NCBI RefSeq assembly: GCF_012489685.1
Contig: NC_080042.1
Coordinates: 82,824,397-82,888,396 of the forward strand
Origin: Lotus japonicus
Lineage: Eukaryota; Streptophyta; Magnoliopsida; Fabales; Fabaceae
DNA: 64,000 nt
Reading direction: 5' to 3'
In this document: piece by piece, positions 22,946 to 33,687 of the stretch
Layout of the letters: each line of letters starts with the position of its first letter
How positions within the stretch are numbered: the first letter of the stretch is position 1
Notes under the pieces: model-generated
Seen by the model: only the letters and a program-made list of their open reading frames with translations
Told to the model about the DNA's origin: nothing
The model's database searches: none
Program-made: the position numbers and the translations under genes

Positions 22946-25900
22946 TGTAACACCCCGATTTCGGTGGCGTTTCTTTAGTAACTTGAAAATAAAATAAAGT
23001 AAAGTGGAAAAGCAGGTATTTTTTTTTCGTTTTTGTTTAAATAAAAAGACTTGTCGAAATAAAGACTCAACCCAATCGCGATTAACAGCGATTAATATAC
23101 AATACAAGCACAGCCCTCGCTGCAACTAAAAACATCGTCACGAGTGTCCTCAAGTGACGGAAAGTAACATCAAGTAACTAAAAGTGTTGCCCAACGGCAA
23201 ACAAGTGCGACTCATAAATAGAGTCATAAGTTTTATAAATACAGTCATTCGAAAAGTAAGTCAGCCCAAAACGGCTTCCAAAAAGACTTCTTACGTCCGA
23301 CTACTCCATGCGATTCCCATCAACGGAGAACCACACCGAAAAGCAATCTGTCGGAAACTACCCTGTCCCAAAAGTACAAATGACGATTCAGAGCTATGAC
23401 ACTAACACCCAACCTTAGTAGGCTCTAAACACCCATACCCTATGCTTCCATCATCGACCCTCATCTGGTCATGCATTCAGTCCGGGTCCTCGTCGAAAGC
23501 TTCAGTAATAATCATTACGCTCCTGGTCCTCCTCGAGTGACGAGTCATCACGAATCGACTGACGGACGCCTGGCAGCAGGCCGACCGCCCAAACACAAAC
23601 ATACAAACAAAGCCAAGGCGCTAGGGTCAACTCACGGAATAAAATAGATAATACAAACAACATGTGAAGAATAAGGGGGTATATATATATATATATGTTG
23701 TATATCTACATGTAATTTATGTATTGCCTACCCTAAGGTATATACATAGCATGTTATCAAGGCTCTAATAAACAATTCGATATCTGCTATCTCAACAGTT
23801 CAATAAACAATGACTCAATAAATCAGTAGGGGTGCATGTATGCATGCAATGTCAACTCAGAAGATTATCCCAACAATTAGGCATGTCAAGTCGATCAAAC
23901 CCCTTGGGTTGAACATACGGACTCGCACACGCAACTCCCACAATTAGGCATGTCGAGTCGATCCAACCCATCGGGTTGAAAATACGGACTCGCACATGCA
24001 ACAAATGACAACGCCAAGTCGGTTCACTCAAAAGAGTCGAACATACGGACGTTGCGCGTGTCCAATGACTACCGCCGAATCGATCCAATCCATCGGATTG
24101 AACATACGGATCCGCGCGTGTCGAAAAGTTGTTGCTGAATCGATCCAATCCCTCGGATTGAACATACGGATTCACGCGAGGTAAAATGGCAATCGCTGAA
24201 TCGATCCAATCCATCGGATTGAACATACGGACTCACGTGTGCCTGAGTGACTACCGCCGAATCGATCCAATCCATCGGATTGAATATACGGATTCGCGCG
24301 TGTCAACAATTATTGCCGAATCGGCCCAACCCGTCGGGTTTGGACATACGGATTCGCGCCGCAAAGTCGAAGATACACCCTTGGTGTTCTTCGTGAAGGC
24401 CCAGTCTTCTGACCGTCCCAAACCCCAAACATATGCATAATGCAATATGGTTAACAAAACATCGAATCGTCCTCACACGTACGAGTTTAACCACAAGTCT
24501 CAATTTAAAAGGACCCGAAGATCAAAGTCTTCTTGCGACTAGGCTGTGAAAAGCCGGAGTACATATTGCACTCAGTGACATTTCCATGGTCACTATGGTT
24601 CATCCTCGTGACGACCATTTCCCGTTTTTCACAATCATTTCCAAGTCTTAAATTTTCCTAAAGGTCTCGTTAATTAATCAAAGCATTTCAAGTGGAGTTA
24701 ATCAAGTTATGAGGTTTATTATCGAAATCCAAGTTCCATAAATTCTCAAGTTCCAAATTCCAACTATTCAAAGTTTCCCAAATCCCCCAAATATAATCCC
24801 CGGAAAAGTCTAAGTGTTCAAAGAGGGCTAGATCTCAGACCTAAGGTCAGGACCTGCCTAGGGTTTCCTCTCAACCCGAAAGATCAACAACATCAACTCA
24901 AATGTCCTACGCTCCGCAATCGCGTCAACACGCACAATTCGATATCAATTCAACAATATTCAGCTCTAAAGAGCGATGCAATAAGAGTATGGTGCGGGAA
25001 TCATAAGACAGAAACCAGTAAACGGCCGAAGCCTCTCAGAAAACGGAGACACACGTCTCATATAAGTTCACTCGGCCAAAGCCTCCAGAAAAAAACTTTC
25101 CAATTTCAAACGATCAACAATACCCAAGCAATATTCAATAACAAGCAATATTCAATATCAAGCAATATTCAAGTCGAATTTATCGACGCCTATAAATCAT
25201 TAGCTAGTAAGTAAGTTGCCCTAACCTTGAGTTGTTCTGGTCTCGCGGTGCAGGTCTCGCTCACAAGCTTGTTCAGTCAATCCCAAAGTTTCCACAATTG
25301 AACCTTTGAGCAAGCAAAGCAATAATGAATCAAAACAAGTCGATACAGTCGAAACAATCCTAACTAATGTTCGACGAAGCTCAAGAAGCTTCAGAGTACA
25401 ACATTTAGGCACGAATGGAAGGGCTTTCCCCGAATGGATGAGTTTTGACTCGATTCAAGTTTTGTACAAAAACACTTTATTCGCTAAAACGTGCATAACT
25501 CGAGCTACAGAACTCGGAATGACACGAAACCGGCGCCAAAATTTCGACAATTGAAAGAGCTACGCAATGGCTCAGGTCATAGGGACACGGTACCCAAGCA
25601 AATAGGTTTCGGCCACTATAGAAAATAGGGTTTTCGAACTTTTTCTTCGATCTAAATCAATTCCAAGGTATTCTTAGGCGATATCTAGGCCAGGGAAACT
25701 CTCAGAAAAATTATCGGGTCGAAAACTGTCGCAGGGGTATTTTGGTCATTATCTTCAGCTCAGAATTTCAAAATTGGAATTTCGAAAAACAAATTGGATG
25801 GGATCGATCCTAACGACATTTATAACAACTAATCCTACTAAAGCTAAGCTTAGTCGTGAATTTCCAGCTTAAAGAACGGAACTTTACCCAGAAATGGGTT

Positions 25901-26980
25901 TTTCCAACAGAAATTGATCCCGGCGGCATTTCGGCGACATTCAGCAGAAAACAACCGGATATTCACGCTCTAGAGCACGTAGGCAATAAGTTTAGACACT
26001 AAAATCAGCTTATTTGGACAGTTTTACAAAAAGCTCAAAACTTTGAGCACAGAAAGACATAGAAAAAGTCGACAGATCTGACGATCAGAAGTTAGGGATA
26101 GCATCAGTACCTCGATGTCTACGCGTAGCAACGAACGGAACGACGATCGGTCAAGAATTGGAAAAATCACTTTTCTTCCTTTTTCCTCTTCAATGTCTCG
26201 GCCGTGTGTGTGTGTTGTGAAGCTATTTTTTTGATTTTTTTTTTTAATTTTTCATACTATATATAGGAAATGGAAAATGCGGAAAAATGAGAATTTCGCG
26301 AATCCGATTTTTCCTACTGATTCCAACGTATTTTAGACACGATATTCTTCCCGCTGAATCTTCTAATTCTCCAAAGAAATATCAGTATGATTTTTGGTTT
26401 TCGAGGCTTGTTTTTAATGTGTACCGGCTTAAAATGCACTTTATGCACTTTATTATTTTGACCTCAGATGCAGAAACTTTCTTCTGAAGAAAGATCTGGA
26501 ACGTCGATTAGAGTGGGCGTACGCGGATGAAATCTTTATTTGAAGCTCCGAATAGAAAAAGTCTTCATCGTCCGTTGATTTTAGGGTTTCTGAACTATCA
26601 GTGATTCGGTTTCGGCAAACTTCCGAGTATTGGAATTTGACGTTCTTACATTCTAGGGTTTCGTATCGAAACGCTCGTTTATAGACGAATAAGAGAAGTT
26701 CTAACATTTCTCTGAAAATTTTTGGAATTAGTTTTCATCGTGCCTTAAAGAGTAAATTAGCTATTTCCTAGCGTTCTTGACCTAGGTTAAAGCGAATACT
26801 AACCGTGCTATAACCTTTATTGACTTGGATACCATCCTTAGCTTTTTCCTGAACTTTCTCCTTCACAAATTTATTCCATTCAATAGACACTTGTTCAGGT
26901 TTTCCTTCACGTTACCTCAAATTAATCGTGAAAAGGAATTTTATTCGGTTTATTCCAAACTTAAAAACTTGGGTCTCACA
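22946..26980 (-). repeat. Long 5' LTR of the nested Tekay-like element (4.0 kb)
   Basis: It begins TGTAACACCCCG and ends GGGTCTCACA on the plus strand, i.e. TGTGAGACCC...TGTTACA in sense. It contains an AT microsatellite near 23681-23700 and a tandem array at 23875-24370. No significant ORF occurs inside. Confidence 0.8.
23875..24370. repeat. Tandem array of about eight 60-bp units in the Tekay-like LTR
   Basis: Units of 59-68 bp share the core GAATCGATCCAATCC-ATC-GGATTGAACATACGGA, then a variable C/G-rich tail (TTCGCGCGTG). CCAATCC and GGATTG form a small dyad in most units. The two left-hand units and the third are more diverged (AGTCGATCAAACCCC, AGTCGGTTCACTC). Spacers are not unique sequences, so this is a minisatellite and not a CRISPR array. 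Confidence 0.85.
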
Positions 26981-28206
26981 ACCTTGGTTTTCCCGCTTAG
27001 ATCCATGATAAACCTTCTCAAGAAATTGACTTTGCCCAACAAAGATTGTAACTGTTTTTTATTCGACGGTGGTTGAGTATCGAAGATTGCTTTCGCCTTA
27101 TTCTGGTCGATTTCAATGCCCTTCTTATGAACAATGAATCCCAGAAATTGCCCTGCAATTACACCAAAGGCACACTTGAGTGGGTTCATTTTCAAACCGT
27201 ACTTTCTCATTTTTTCAAATGACAACTTAAGATGTTCGATATGAACATCCTGAGATTTCGACTTTACTACAATATCATCGATATACACTTGCATAAATTT
27301 CTCAATATATTCATGAAAGATAGTGTTCATTACCCTCTGATAAGTTGCACCGGCATTTTTAAGACCGAATGGCATCACCACCCATTCATATGTTCCTAGT
27401 GCCCCTGGACACCGAAATGCAGTCTTCGACACATCATCCTCTGCAATGTAAATTTGGTTATACCCCGAATATCCATCCAGTAAACTTAAATTTTCATTTC
27501 CTGCGGCAGAATCTACCATCATTTCGGCCACAGGCATGGGATATTCATCTTTCGGCGTAGCCGAATTTAAATCTCTATAATCTATGCAAACCCTCATTTT
27601 ACCATTTTTCTTAAGTACAGGAACTACATTAGCTAACCAATCGACATACCTGGCTGTTCGTATGAACTTTGCTCCAAGTAAGCGCTCCACTTCCTCTTTT
27701 ATCTTTGAGAACACCTCCGGGGCGAATCTCCTTGGGGCTTGCTTCACTGGTTTCCTACCAGGCCGAATTGGTAACTTCAACTCCACTAACTCCCGGCTTA
27801 AACCCGGCATTTCGTCATAATCCCATGCGAAGCAATCTTTGTATTCCTGCAACAAACTAACAATCCGATTCTTAAAACCCGAATCGATCAACGAACTTAC
27901 ATACGTCGGCCTTTTCTTAGTCCCATCTCCTAAATCAACCTCCTCCAAAGGATCCTGAGCCTGCATTTTTAACATGGGATCTAAAGATTGCTCGAATCCA
28001 AGGGGTTCATCATCATATATACAATCAAGAACCGGTTCTGATCTGTCTTCATTAAAATGATCCAAATCTAGGCACTCCTCCGGTTTGCAAATTTCTTCAT
28101 ATTCGGCTTCCTTTGCCGTTCCTATATATTGTTCGGCCTCCAAGGCCGTCTTTATTCTCATCTCGGCCGCATAGGCCGATATTCGAGCTACGCTCGACTC
28201 AATCAT
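26950..28206 (-). CDS. pol: Reverse transcriptase frame of the Tat-like element, truncated by a nested insertion
   Basis: The frame starts with an ATG overlapping the gag-protease stop by eight bases (ATGATTGA), in a different frame. After an acidic leader come LPIRPGRKPVKQ, the RT fingers (VCIDYRDLNSATPKDEYPMP), LLDGYSGYNQI, MPFGLKNAGATYQR and the catalytic YIDD at about residue 308. LLGKVNFLRRF begins the thumb/connection. Host-element sequence ends at 26981, just after a SGKTK motif; the last residues of the open frame (26950-26980) belong to the inserted chromovirus LTR. The enzyme copies the element RNA into cDNA. It lacks its connection and RNase H here because of the insertion and deletion. 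Confidence 0.9.
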   Translation of the reverse strand: MIESSVARISAYAAEMRIKTALEAEQYIGTAKEAEYEEICKPEECLDLDHFNEDRSEPVLDCIYDDEPLGFEQSLDPMLKMQAQDPLEEVDLGDGTKKRPTYVSSLIDSGFKNRIVSLLQEYKDCFAWDYDEMPGLSRELVELKLPIRPGRKPVKQAPRRFAPEVFSKIKEEVERLLGAKFIRTARYVDWLANVVPVLKKNGKMRVCIDYRDLNSATPKDEYPMPVAEMMVDSAAGNENLSLLDGYSGYNQIYIAEDDVSKTAFRCPGALGTYEWVVMPFGLKNAGATYQRVMNTIFHEYIEKFMQVYIDDIVVKSKSQDVHIEHLKLSFEKMRKYGLKMNPLKCAFGVIAGQFLGFIVHKKGIEIDQNKAKAIFDTQPPSNKKQLQSLLGKVNFLRRFIMDLSGKTKVVRPKFLSLE

Positions 28207-31200
28207 CTAATTCGACGATTTGCCACTCTCCAGTGGCATTCTGAGCACGAAAGTTTTTATTCCAAAGAAATCCGTACTCCGGATGAAGATTCATCGCATA
28301 ACTAGTGGAACCTTCCATGTGTTCTTTTCCTTCTGATTCATACGGAGCGATGTTTGCCATCCGCTTCTCGAAATTCTTTCTGTCAACAAACTCCACTTCA
28401 GCTTTGTAGTAACTCTGGTCAGCATCAACATTTTCGACCACCCCATCTGGCCTCCAAATTGACAGCTTTTGATGAAGGGAGGACGGCACAGCTCCCACCC
28501 CATGAATCCATTCTCGTCCTAGCAACAGATTGTAGTTTGCTTTCGATGGCACTACCACGAACAGAGTAGGTCGAGAAACAGTACCAATTGTGGTGTCCAC
28601 CAATAACATTCCCAAAGACTTAGAAGTTTTTCCCTCGTAATCAGTCAACATCATGTTATGAGGTTGCAAATCCTCGACAGATTTCCCAATCTTCTTAAGC
28701 AGAAACTTTGGCATCAAATTTATGGCGGCTCCGCCATCAACCAAGACTTTATTGACGCCTACTCCTTCAATGCGGGCCCACACAAAAAGCGGTTTCAAAT
28801 GCTTCTTCATCTCCATATCTGGTTTCTTGAAAACGGCACAATCATCTTCGATTCCTCCTTTAGTCATCACATAATAGCACAGTGGATTGTCATCATCCTC
28901 CTCGACGTAGTAATCCTCTTCATCATCAGTGATTTCAGTTTTCACATCGAACTCTTCTGGAAGGATCGAGACTAAGCTGCACATGGACTCAAACTCAGAC
29001 TCCAACATTTCAAAGTTGTCCTTCATTTCGACATCTTCAGACTGTTTCTCTTTCCCTTTTGCCTGGTTAGTAGTCACCCAATTCCCAGCATTCTTCATAC
29101 TCTGCTTAATCACCTGAATAGGAACCATAGGAGCCCCACCACTTTGGCCCAAAAGTTGGTACTTGACTGGCCTCTCAGAACTGGATTGGCCTGCCTCGAA
29201 GGCTTTCTCCCTCTGGTGACGCCTCCATTGAGTTTTTGTCATTGGGTTTCGACCTAGATACGGCCTTGGGACATAGGTATAATTCTTATGATTTCGAGAA
29301 TTATCCATATAGGCAGACCCACTTCCCAATTCGACCACCTTAACCTTAGGGTGAGGCGCCTGACTCCTTGCCATCCACTTGTTGAACGGAACTCGACTTG
29401 GTGGCATATAAGTTCGACCACGCCCTCTTCTGAACCCAAAAGATCCCCTTCCCCTTATGAAGGGAGAATCAGCTCGTCCTCTGGACCCAAAACTAGGAGG
29501 CCTTTCCGGTATTACTGCGCGGCGTTTCTTGATTTCAGCATCTTCTATAGCTTGAGCAGCCACCTTGTCAAACACGACACTGCACCTTGGGCACAACATC
29601 ACTTCAGAGTAAGACTTTTGGCAACGCTGCAGGAATTCCAACAGGCTTTCCTCCGACCGAGGGTAAACCACCTTCTTAGCGGTTTCGACATCTTCTTCCA
29701 CGGAAGGAGCATCCATTCCCTCTTCAGACAATTCGACCTTCTCCATCCCTGGAGTAGGCCCCGCAGCTTCGATATCATCTCCTCCAGTAGCAACCTGATT
29801 CAAATCAGACAACTCAACCATCATTATCCCGGCTGGCTCGACGTAATTGGCGTTGCCAATTTGCATTGGGTCAGAATCAATCTTCATAGCAGCCTTATCC
29901 TTTTCCTCGAACTTGAGCCGTCCTTCTTTGATTGCAGTTTGCACCAGATCCCTGAAACGTACACAATTATTAGTCCAGTGACTGAATACATTATGAAACT
30001 TGCAAAACTTTTTTCCTTTCCTTTGGTCGAAAGGTACTTCTTTTTGATCAGGAGATACTTTAATTTGACCATCTTTTAACAGAATATCATAAATCGCGTC
30101 GCATTTAGTAACATCAAAATTATACGCTTTCACAGGAAATTTACCAACACCTTTGTTTGTTTCCGCATTTTTAGATTCATAGGGTTTTAACATCCTACAA
30201 ACATAAGGAGGTCCTGATACCAATTCGGCCACATCAACCTCCTGCTGTTCGATATCATCACTGTTGCCTGGATAAGAGTCATAATCGACTTCATATTCGC
30301 AACTTTCGACGAACGCAACTTTACCCTTCTTGGGAACTCTATTAAATTTTTCTTTTTCGAGTTTCAAATTTTCAATCTGTCTGACCCTGTCAGCCAATTG
30401 AGCCATGTCCCTAAGATGTTGGGTATCTATCTTCTTACGAATTGAGTAGTCTAGGCCGCCAGCCGCCATTTCGACTAACTCATGTTCTGGGACCTGAGTG
30501 AAGCACTTCGACTTCATTTGTCTGAACCTATTCAAGTAATCATCTATGGTTTCTTTGAATTTTCTTTTCACGCTGGCCAATTCCTTCAGACTGACTTTCG
30601 ACTCACCCCTGAAGAACTGTTCGTGAAAAACTCTCTCTAACTGAGCCCAATTATGGATTGAATTAGGCAACAAAGTAGTAAACCAGGTAAAAGCATTTTT
30701 AGTCAAAGAGCTCGGAAAATATTTCATCTTCAGGTTCTCATTATTTGCTATATCCCCTGCTTCTATTTGGTACCTAGCGATATGTTCGACTGTCGACTCT
30801 CCAGTATCCCCCGAGAACTTGGTGAACTTAGGAACTTTCCATCCTCTAGGCAATTCTGTTTGCAGGACGAATTCGGAGAAAGCCGAAGCAAAATGGGGTC
30901 GATTTGCATAACCCACATTGAATCCATGTTGGTTCAATAACTGTTCGACTATGCCTGCTATATTTTGATGCCCCCCAACGTTATTTTGTCTAACTCTCTC
31001 GACTACCCTATCTGCATCCATATTTCGATTTATTAAGATAGGATTTTCAATGTTCAGAGGCATTTGGCCACCAAGGTTATCCAATTGATTTCGACCTTGC
31101 ACTACCGCCACTTCGGCATTTGCTTGAAGCGGAACATTCTGAGGAACCGCATTTATTTCGACGGCATTATTCGCCGCTACCCCCACAAGATTCGCCACCT

Positions 31201-31873
31201 CGTTTCGAGGGACTCCAAAAGCGTCAGCAATTCGACCCATTTGTCTCGTCAACTGCTGATACGACTCATTTGTGTTTTGGATTAAAGGATTAAACACAGT
31301 TCCTATTTGTTGGGCCAACATATTCACCATTTCGTGGTTACTATCATCCATTTGTTGCCTCAATACGTTAACAGAGGTATTTGTCAACGAAGTCCCTAAA
31401 TGGTTGACACTCGCCCCTGCCATCCCCTGAGGATAAATATTATTTCGACCCCCGACATTGGAGGCCGAAGCCTGGTGTTGATTCCTCGGGGATCCGACTG
31501 ACATTACGTTATCTGAATATATGGCAGGAAATGTCCCTACTCCAGCCATTAACCCTGGAGGCATCCCAAATGGCGGATTCACCGGCATGTTCACCGGTTG
31601 AGGGCGAGATGCCCCAGCAACCATTTGTGATACGACTGGAGTCGTCGGAGAGGGCACTGTAGCCGCTTGCGTCACCACAGGTATAACATTTTCGGCCACA
31701 TTGGTCGTTGTTGCCTGTGCCGTTCCAGAGTTCAAGGCATTTCCCTCAACATTCACTCCAGCACCGGGATTTCCGGTTTGATTTGCCGAAGGTCCAGTAT
31801 TCGCGGGAGGGGAATTACCACTTCTCGATCTACCATTCGCCATACTTACTAGTCTTCCACTTCTTAAACGCAT
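28199..31873 (-). CDS. gag-pro: Gag-protease polyprotein of the Tat-like retrotransposon (1224 aa)
   Basis: This is one uninterrupted frame. Residues 1-340 are a low-complexity Asn/Gln/Pro-rich leader. A retrotransposon gag domain lies at about 340-520 (RGWKVPKFTKFSGD, AFTWFTTLLP, FHEQFFRG, DYLNRFRQMKSKC). A CCHC-like knuckle variant with C-x2-H...C spacing (FCKFHNVFSHWTNNC) lies at about 620-640. An Arg/Gly-rich segment follows at about 810-830. A retropepsin-like domain is at about 1030-1150, with VDGGAAINLMP where DTG or DSG is usual, and the LLGREW flap-side motif. Gag packages the RNA and protease processes the polyprotein. The frame ends in a TGA that overlaps the start of the RT frame. 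The ATG lies 80 bp inside the primer site. Confidence 0.9.
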   Translation of the reverse strand: MRLRSGRLVSMANGRSRSGNSPPANTGPSANQTGNPGAGVNVEGNALNSGTAQATTTNVAENVIPVVTQAATVPSPTTPVVSQMVAGASRPQPVNMPVNPPFGMPPGLMAGVGTFPAIYSDNVMSVGSPRNQHQASASNVGGRNNIYPQGMAGASVNHLGTSLTNTSVNVLRQQMDDSNHEMVNMLAQQIGTVFNPLIQNTNESYQQLTRQMGRIADAFGVPRNEVANLVGVAANNAVEINAVPQNVPLQANAEVAVVQGRNQLDNLGGQMPLNIENPILINRNMDADRVVERVRQNNVGGHQNIAGIVEQLLNQHGFNVGYANRPHFASAFSEFVLQTELPRGWKVPKFTKFSGDTGESTVEHIARYQIEAGDIANNENLKMKYFPSSLTKNAFTWFTTLLPNSIHNWAQLERVFHEQFFRGESKVSLKELASVKRKFKETIDDYLNRFRQMKSKCFTQVPEHELVEMAAGGLDYSIRKKIDTQHLRDMAQLADRVRQIENLKLEKEKFNRVPKKGKVAFVESCEYEVDYDSYPGNSDDIEQQEVDVAELVSGPPYVCRMLKPYESKNAETNKGVGKFPVKAYNFDVTKCDAIYDILLKDGQIKVSPDQKEVPFDQRKGKKFCKFHNVFSHWTNNCVRFRDLVQTAIKEGRLKFEEKDKAAMKIDSDPMQIGNANYVEPAGIMMVELSDLNQVATGGDDIEAAGPTPGMEKVELSEEGMDAPSVEEDVETAKKVVYPRSEESLLEFLQRCQKSYSEVMLCPRCSVVFDKVAAQAIEDAEIKKRRAVIPERPPSFGSRGRADSPFIRGRGSFGFRRGRGRTYMPPSRVPFNKWMARSQAPHPKVKVVELGSGSAYMDNSRNHKNYTYVPRPYLGRNPMTKTQWRRHQREKAFEAGQSSSERPVKYQLLGQSGGAPMVPIQVIKQSMKNAGNWVTTNQAKGKEKQSEDVEMKDNFEMLESEFESMCSLVSILPEEFDVKTEITDDEEDYYVEEDDDNPLCYYVMTKGGIEDDCAVFKKPDMEMKKHLKPLFVWARIEGVGVNKVLVDGGAAINLMPKFLLKKIGKSVEDLQPHNMMLTDYEGKTSKSLGMLLVDTTIGTVSRPTLFVVVPSKANYNLLLGREWIHGVGAVPSSLHQKLSIWRPDGVVENVDADQSYYKAEVEFVDRKNFEKRMANIAPYESEGKEHMEGSTSYAMNLHPEYGFLWNKNFRAQNATGEWQIVELDD

Positions 31874-31931
31874 AAACGTGGGTTAAGTAAGTTTGAATGA
31901 TAACCGAATTCAACAACTATTTTCACAAAGA

Positions 31932-31950
31932 GGTCCCACTGGGCGTGCCA
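31932..31950 (-). other. Primer-binding site of the Tat-like element
   Basis: Three bases inside the 5' LTR the minus strand reads TGGCACGCCCAGTGGGACC. It starts with the TGG expected to pair with a tRNA CCA end. It does not match the iMet site TGGTATCAGAG, and I could not assign the tRNA. Confidence 0.6.
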
Positions 31951-31953
31951 ATT

Positions 31954-32595
31954 TGTTTACACTAAATTTTGGTAAAACAAATAGAGAATCCAAGGATCAA
32001 TCTGGGACTGGATTCGAGTCCTCTTGGGTTCTTTGGTGAAAATGAATTAAATTTAGTCACTCAAAACTAAAGAGATTTAATAACAAATTAGAAACAAAAC
32101 GAATACATTCGATTTAAATGATAAAAGCAATAAATGAATTTTCTAAATCTGAATGATAATAATGAACTATAAGATGCAAAGTGTTACACGAATCCCTACT
32201 TTTTCACTCTAACTTGGCTTGTAATCATTGTGATTGATTGTAAGCACTTGAGAATTTTCGAGTAAAGATTGTGAACCCCTATTCTTTCTACAAACCTGCT
32301 ATTTATAGACTTAAAAATGTAACTGACTTCTAACGGTCAATTGATAAAACCATTACAAGTGTCTTCTGAATATGTCTTCGTCCTACACGTGTCCTTTTTT
32401 GCTCCTTACGTGTCTTTCGCGAACTGTCTTCAAAACAACCGGCCTCCCGTAATGGATTCTTCACATCTCGAAAAAATACTTTCCAGCCGAAGTCACTTAG
32501 CACTTGGTAAATTTTCTTGAGTCTCCTTACTTTCGACTTCATAGGTCGAAATTATGCAACATAGGTCGAAATTATATAAAATTGTGTAGTTAACA
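31954..32595 (-). repeat. 5' LTR of the Tat-like element
   Basis: It is identical in length to the other LTR, with four substitutions seen by eye. The sense-strand TATAAATA box is at 32300-32307. It abuts the primer-binding region at 31932-31953 and ends at the CCGAC target duplication. Confidence 0.95.
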
Positions 32596-32600
32596 CCGAC

Positions 32601-33430
32601 CCTGTCCAAAATAATCTTAGATTTTGAATTCCTAATACCGACCATTCTTCCACAGTATCGTTTGATTTAGATGCTATGACTCCAAAATTTCTTGTCATAT
32701 TGTTAGTGTAACACTATGAGGTAACATGTGGTCTTATAATATTACTAGGAGGAGTTCGATTTGAGGTAAACTCTTATCATGTTCAAATTATTTTAATGAT
32801 AATTAATTATTTTTTATATAATTATTATTATCCTTATAAACTTTCACATCACTGATATATTTTTCTTTCAATACATGAAATGATTTTGAATAAAAATGGT
32901 TCAATCAATCATTTAACTAGGTTGTGTTTGTTTTTGAGTTGATATGAATAAGGAGAAAGCAACAGTTTGGTTTTTAATGTAAAAAACAGACATGTGCTTC
33001 TAGTGGCTTAATTTCTTAAAACCTCTACCTGCATTAACAGCATAAAAACTATTTATATTGAACATCATCTTTTTTTAGAATAATATTAATATATATGCAC
33101 CAACAAATAAAGTGGCATGCAGTTCCATGTCTAATTTCTTTCTGTTTGATTGCCTTAATTTGTTCTGCATACTAAAAAAAGTAAATTAGGGGAGAAATTC
33201 CTCGCTAAACATTGAAAAATCCCTTGCTAAAATGGAATCTGCGACGGAATAAATTCCGTGGCAAAATTTGGTGTCGTGAAATATTATCCGTAGCAAATAA
33301 TTATATTCCGTCGCTAAAGCACTTATGCCTTTTGATGGCGTCACTAAACAGAGAGGGTAGAAATCCCTCGCTGTAATAGTGACGGAATTTGCAACGGAAA
33401 GTAATCGGTGGCAAAATTAGCATCGCTAAA
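32601..33430. other. Intergenic DNA and left part of a CGTCGCTAAA-type repeat interrupted by a LINE
   Basis: 32601-33180 is AT-rich DNA without a recognised feature. From about 33185 to 33430 the sequence carries repeated CCGTCGCTAAA, GCGACGGAAT and TGGCAAAATT motifs in both orientations. The same motifs resume after the LINE (39059 to about 39250). This looks like one older degenerate repeat or DNA transposon split by the LINE insertion; the family was not identified. Confidence 0.5.
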
Positions 33431-33687
33431 AACATCATAAAGTTGGCTTAAATAAACAGATATAGATTATTTTATTGCAATGGGTCTCCTAGGGTTTTGG
33501 GAGTCAACACAGTCAACGCCGCCTTTGTTGGTCCTTGGCTGCGCCGCCTAGCCGTTTTCCTTCCGGTCTACGTTTTTTCTACGTACTGTTACCTGTTCTG
33601 GAAACAAGTTCCCTAGGGCATACCTCTGGTGCTGTCGCTTAGGGCTCTATTCTTTCTTCTTGCTGTGAGATCAGAGTTCCTTCACCT

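Larger units (their letters stand above)
21586..26980 (-). mobile_element. Nested, deleted Tekay-like chromovirus (Ty3/gypsy) fragment
   Basis: On the minus strand a 4035-bp LTR (22946-26980, TGTGAGACCC...GGTGTTACA) is followed by a tRNA-iMet primer site and a gag frame. Long LTRs, TGTGAGACC ends and the gag type point to the Tekay/Del chromovirus lineage. Protease, RT, RNase H, integrase and the second LTR are absent: gag sequence stops at a GADGLVRGE motif, where protease would start, and Tat RNase H sequence resumes within about 100 bp. The 5 bases next to the LTR (ACCTT at 26981-26985) would be one target duplication copy; its partner was lost with the deletion. Confidence 0.8.
14801..32595 (-). 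mobile_element. Tat-like Ty3/gypsy LTR retrotransposon (about 17.8 kb) with an antisense gene and a nested element
   Basis: Both ends are 642-bp LTRs flanked by CCGAC (14796-14800 and 32596-32600). On the minus strand the order is 5' LTR (31954-32595), primer site, gag-protease (31873-28199), RT (28206-26981), a nested chromovirus fragment, RNase H-integrase (21508-19823), a spliced plus-strand gene (15951-19709), polypurine tract and 3' LTR (14801-15442). Domain order PR-RT-RH-IN with an extra antisense frame between integrase and 3' LTR is characteristic of the Tat group of non-chromoviral Ty3/gypsy elements (Ogre, Retand, Grande). The LTRs differ at four sites, all transitions, so insertion was recent. 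The internal break by the nested element means this copy cannot make a complete Pol. Confidence 0.9.

Noticed and set aside
23875..24370. CRISPR-like array of repeats and spacers
   Set aside because: Eukaryotic LTR context, spacers are related to one another, and repeats are degenerate; it is a minisatellite.
29288..30079. 263-residue plus-strand frame
   Set aside because: It is antisense to the intact gag-protease frame, with no domain of its own.
14801..32595. Endogenous pararetrovirus or env-bearing retrovirus
   Set aside because: No movement-protein, coat or env-like frame is present; the extra gene is a plant mobile-domain protein on the opposite strand.
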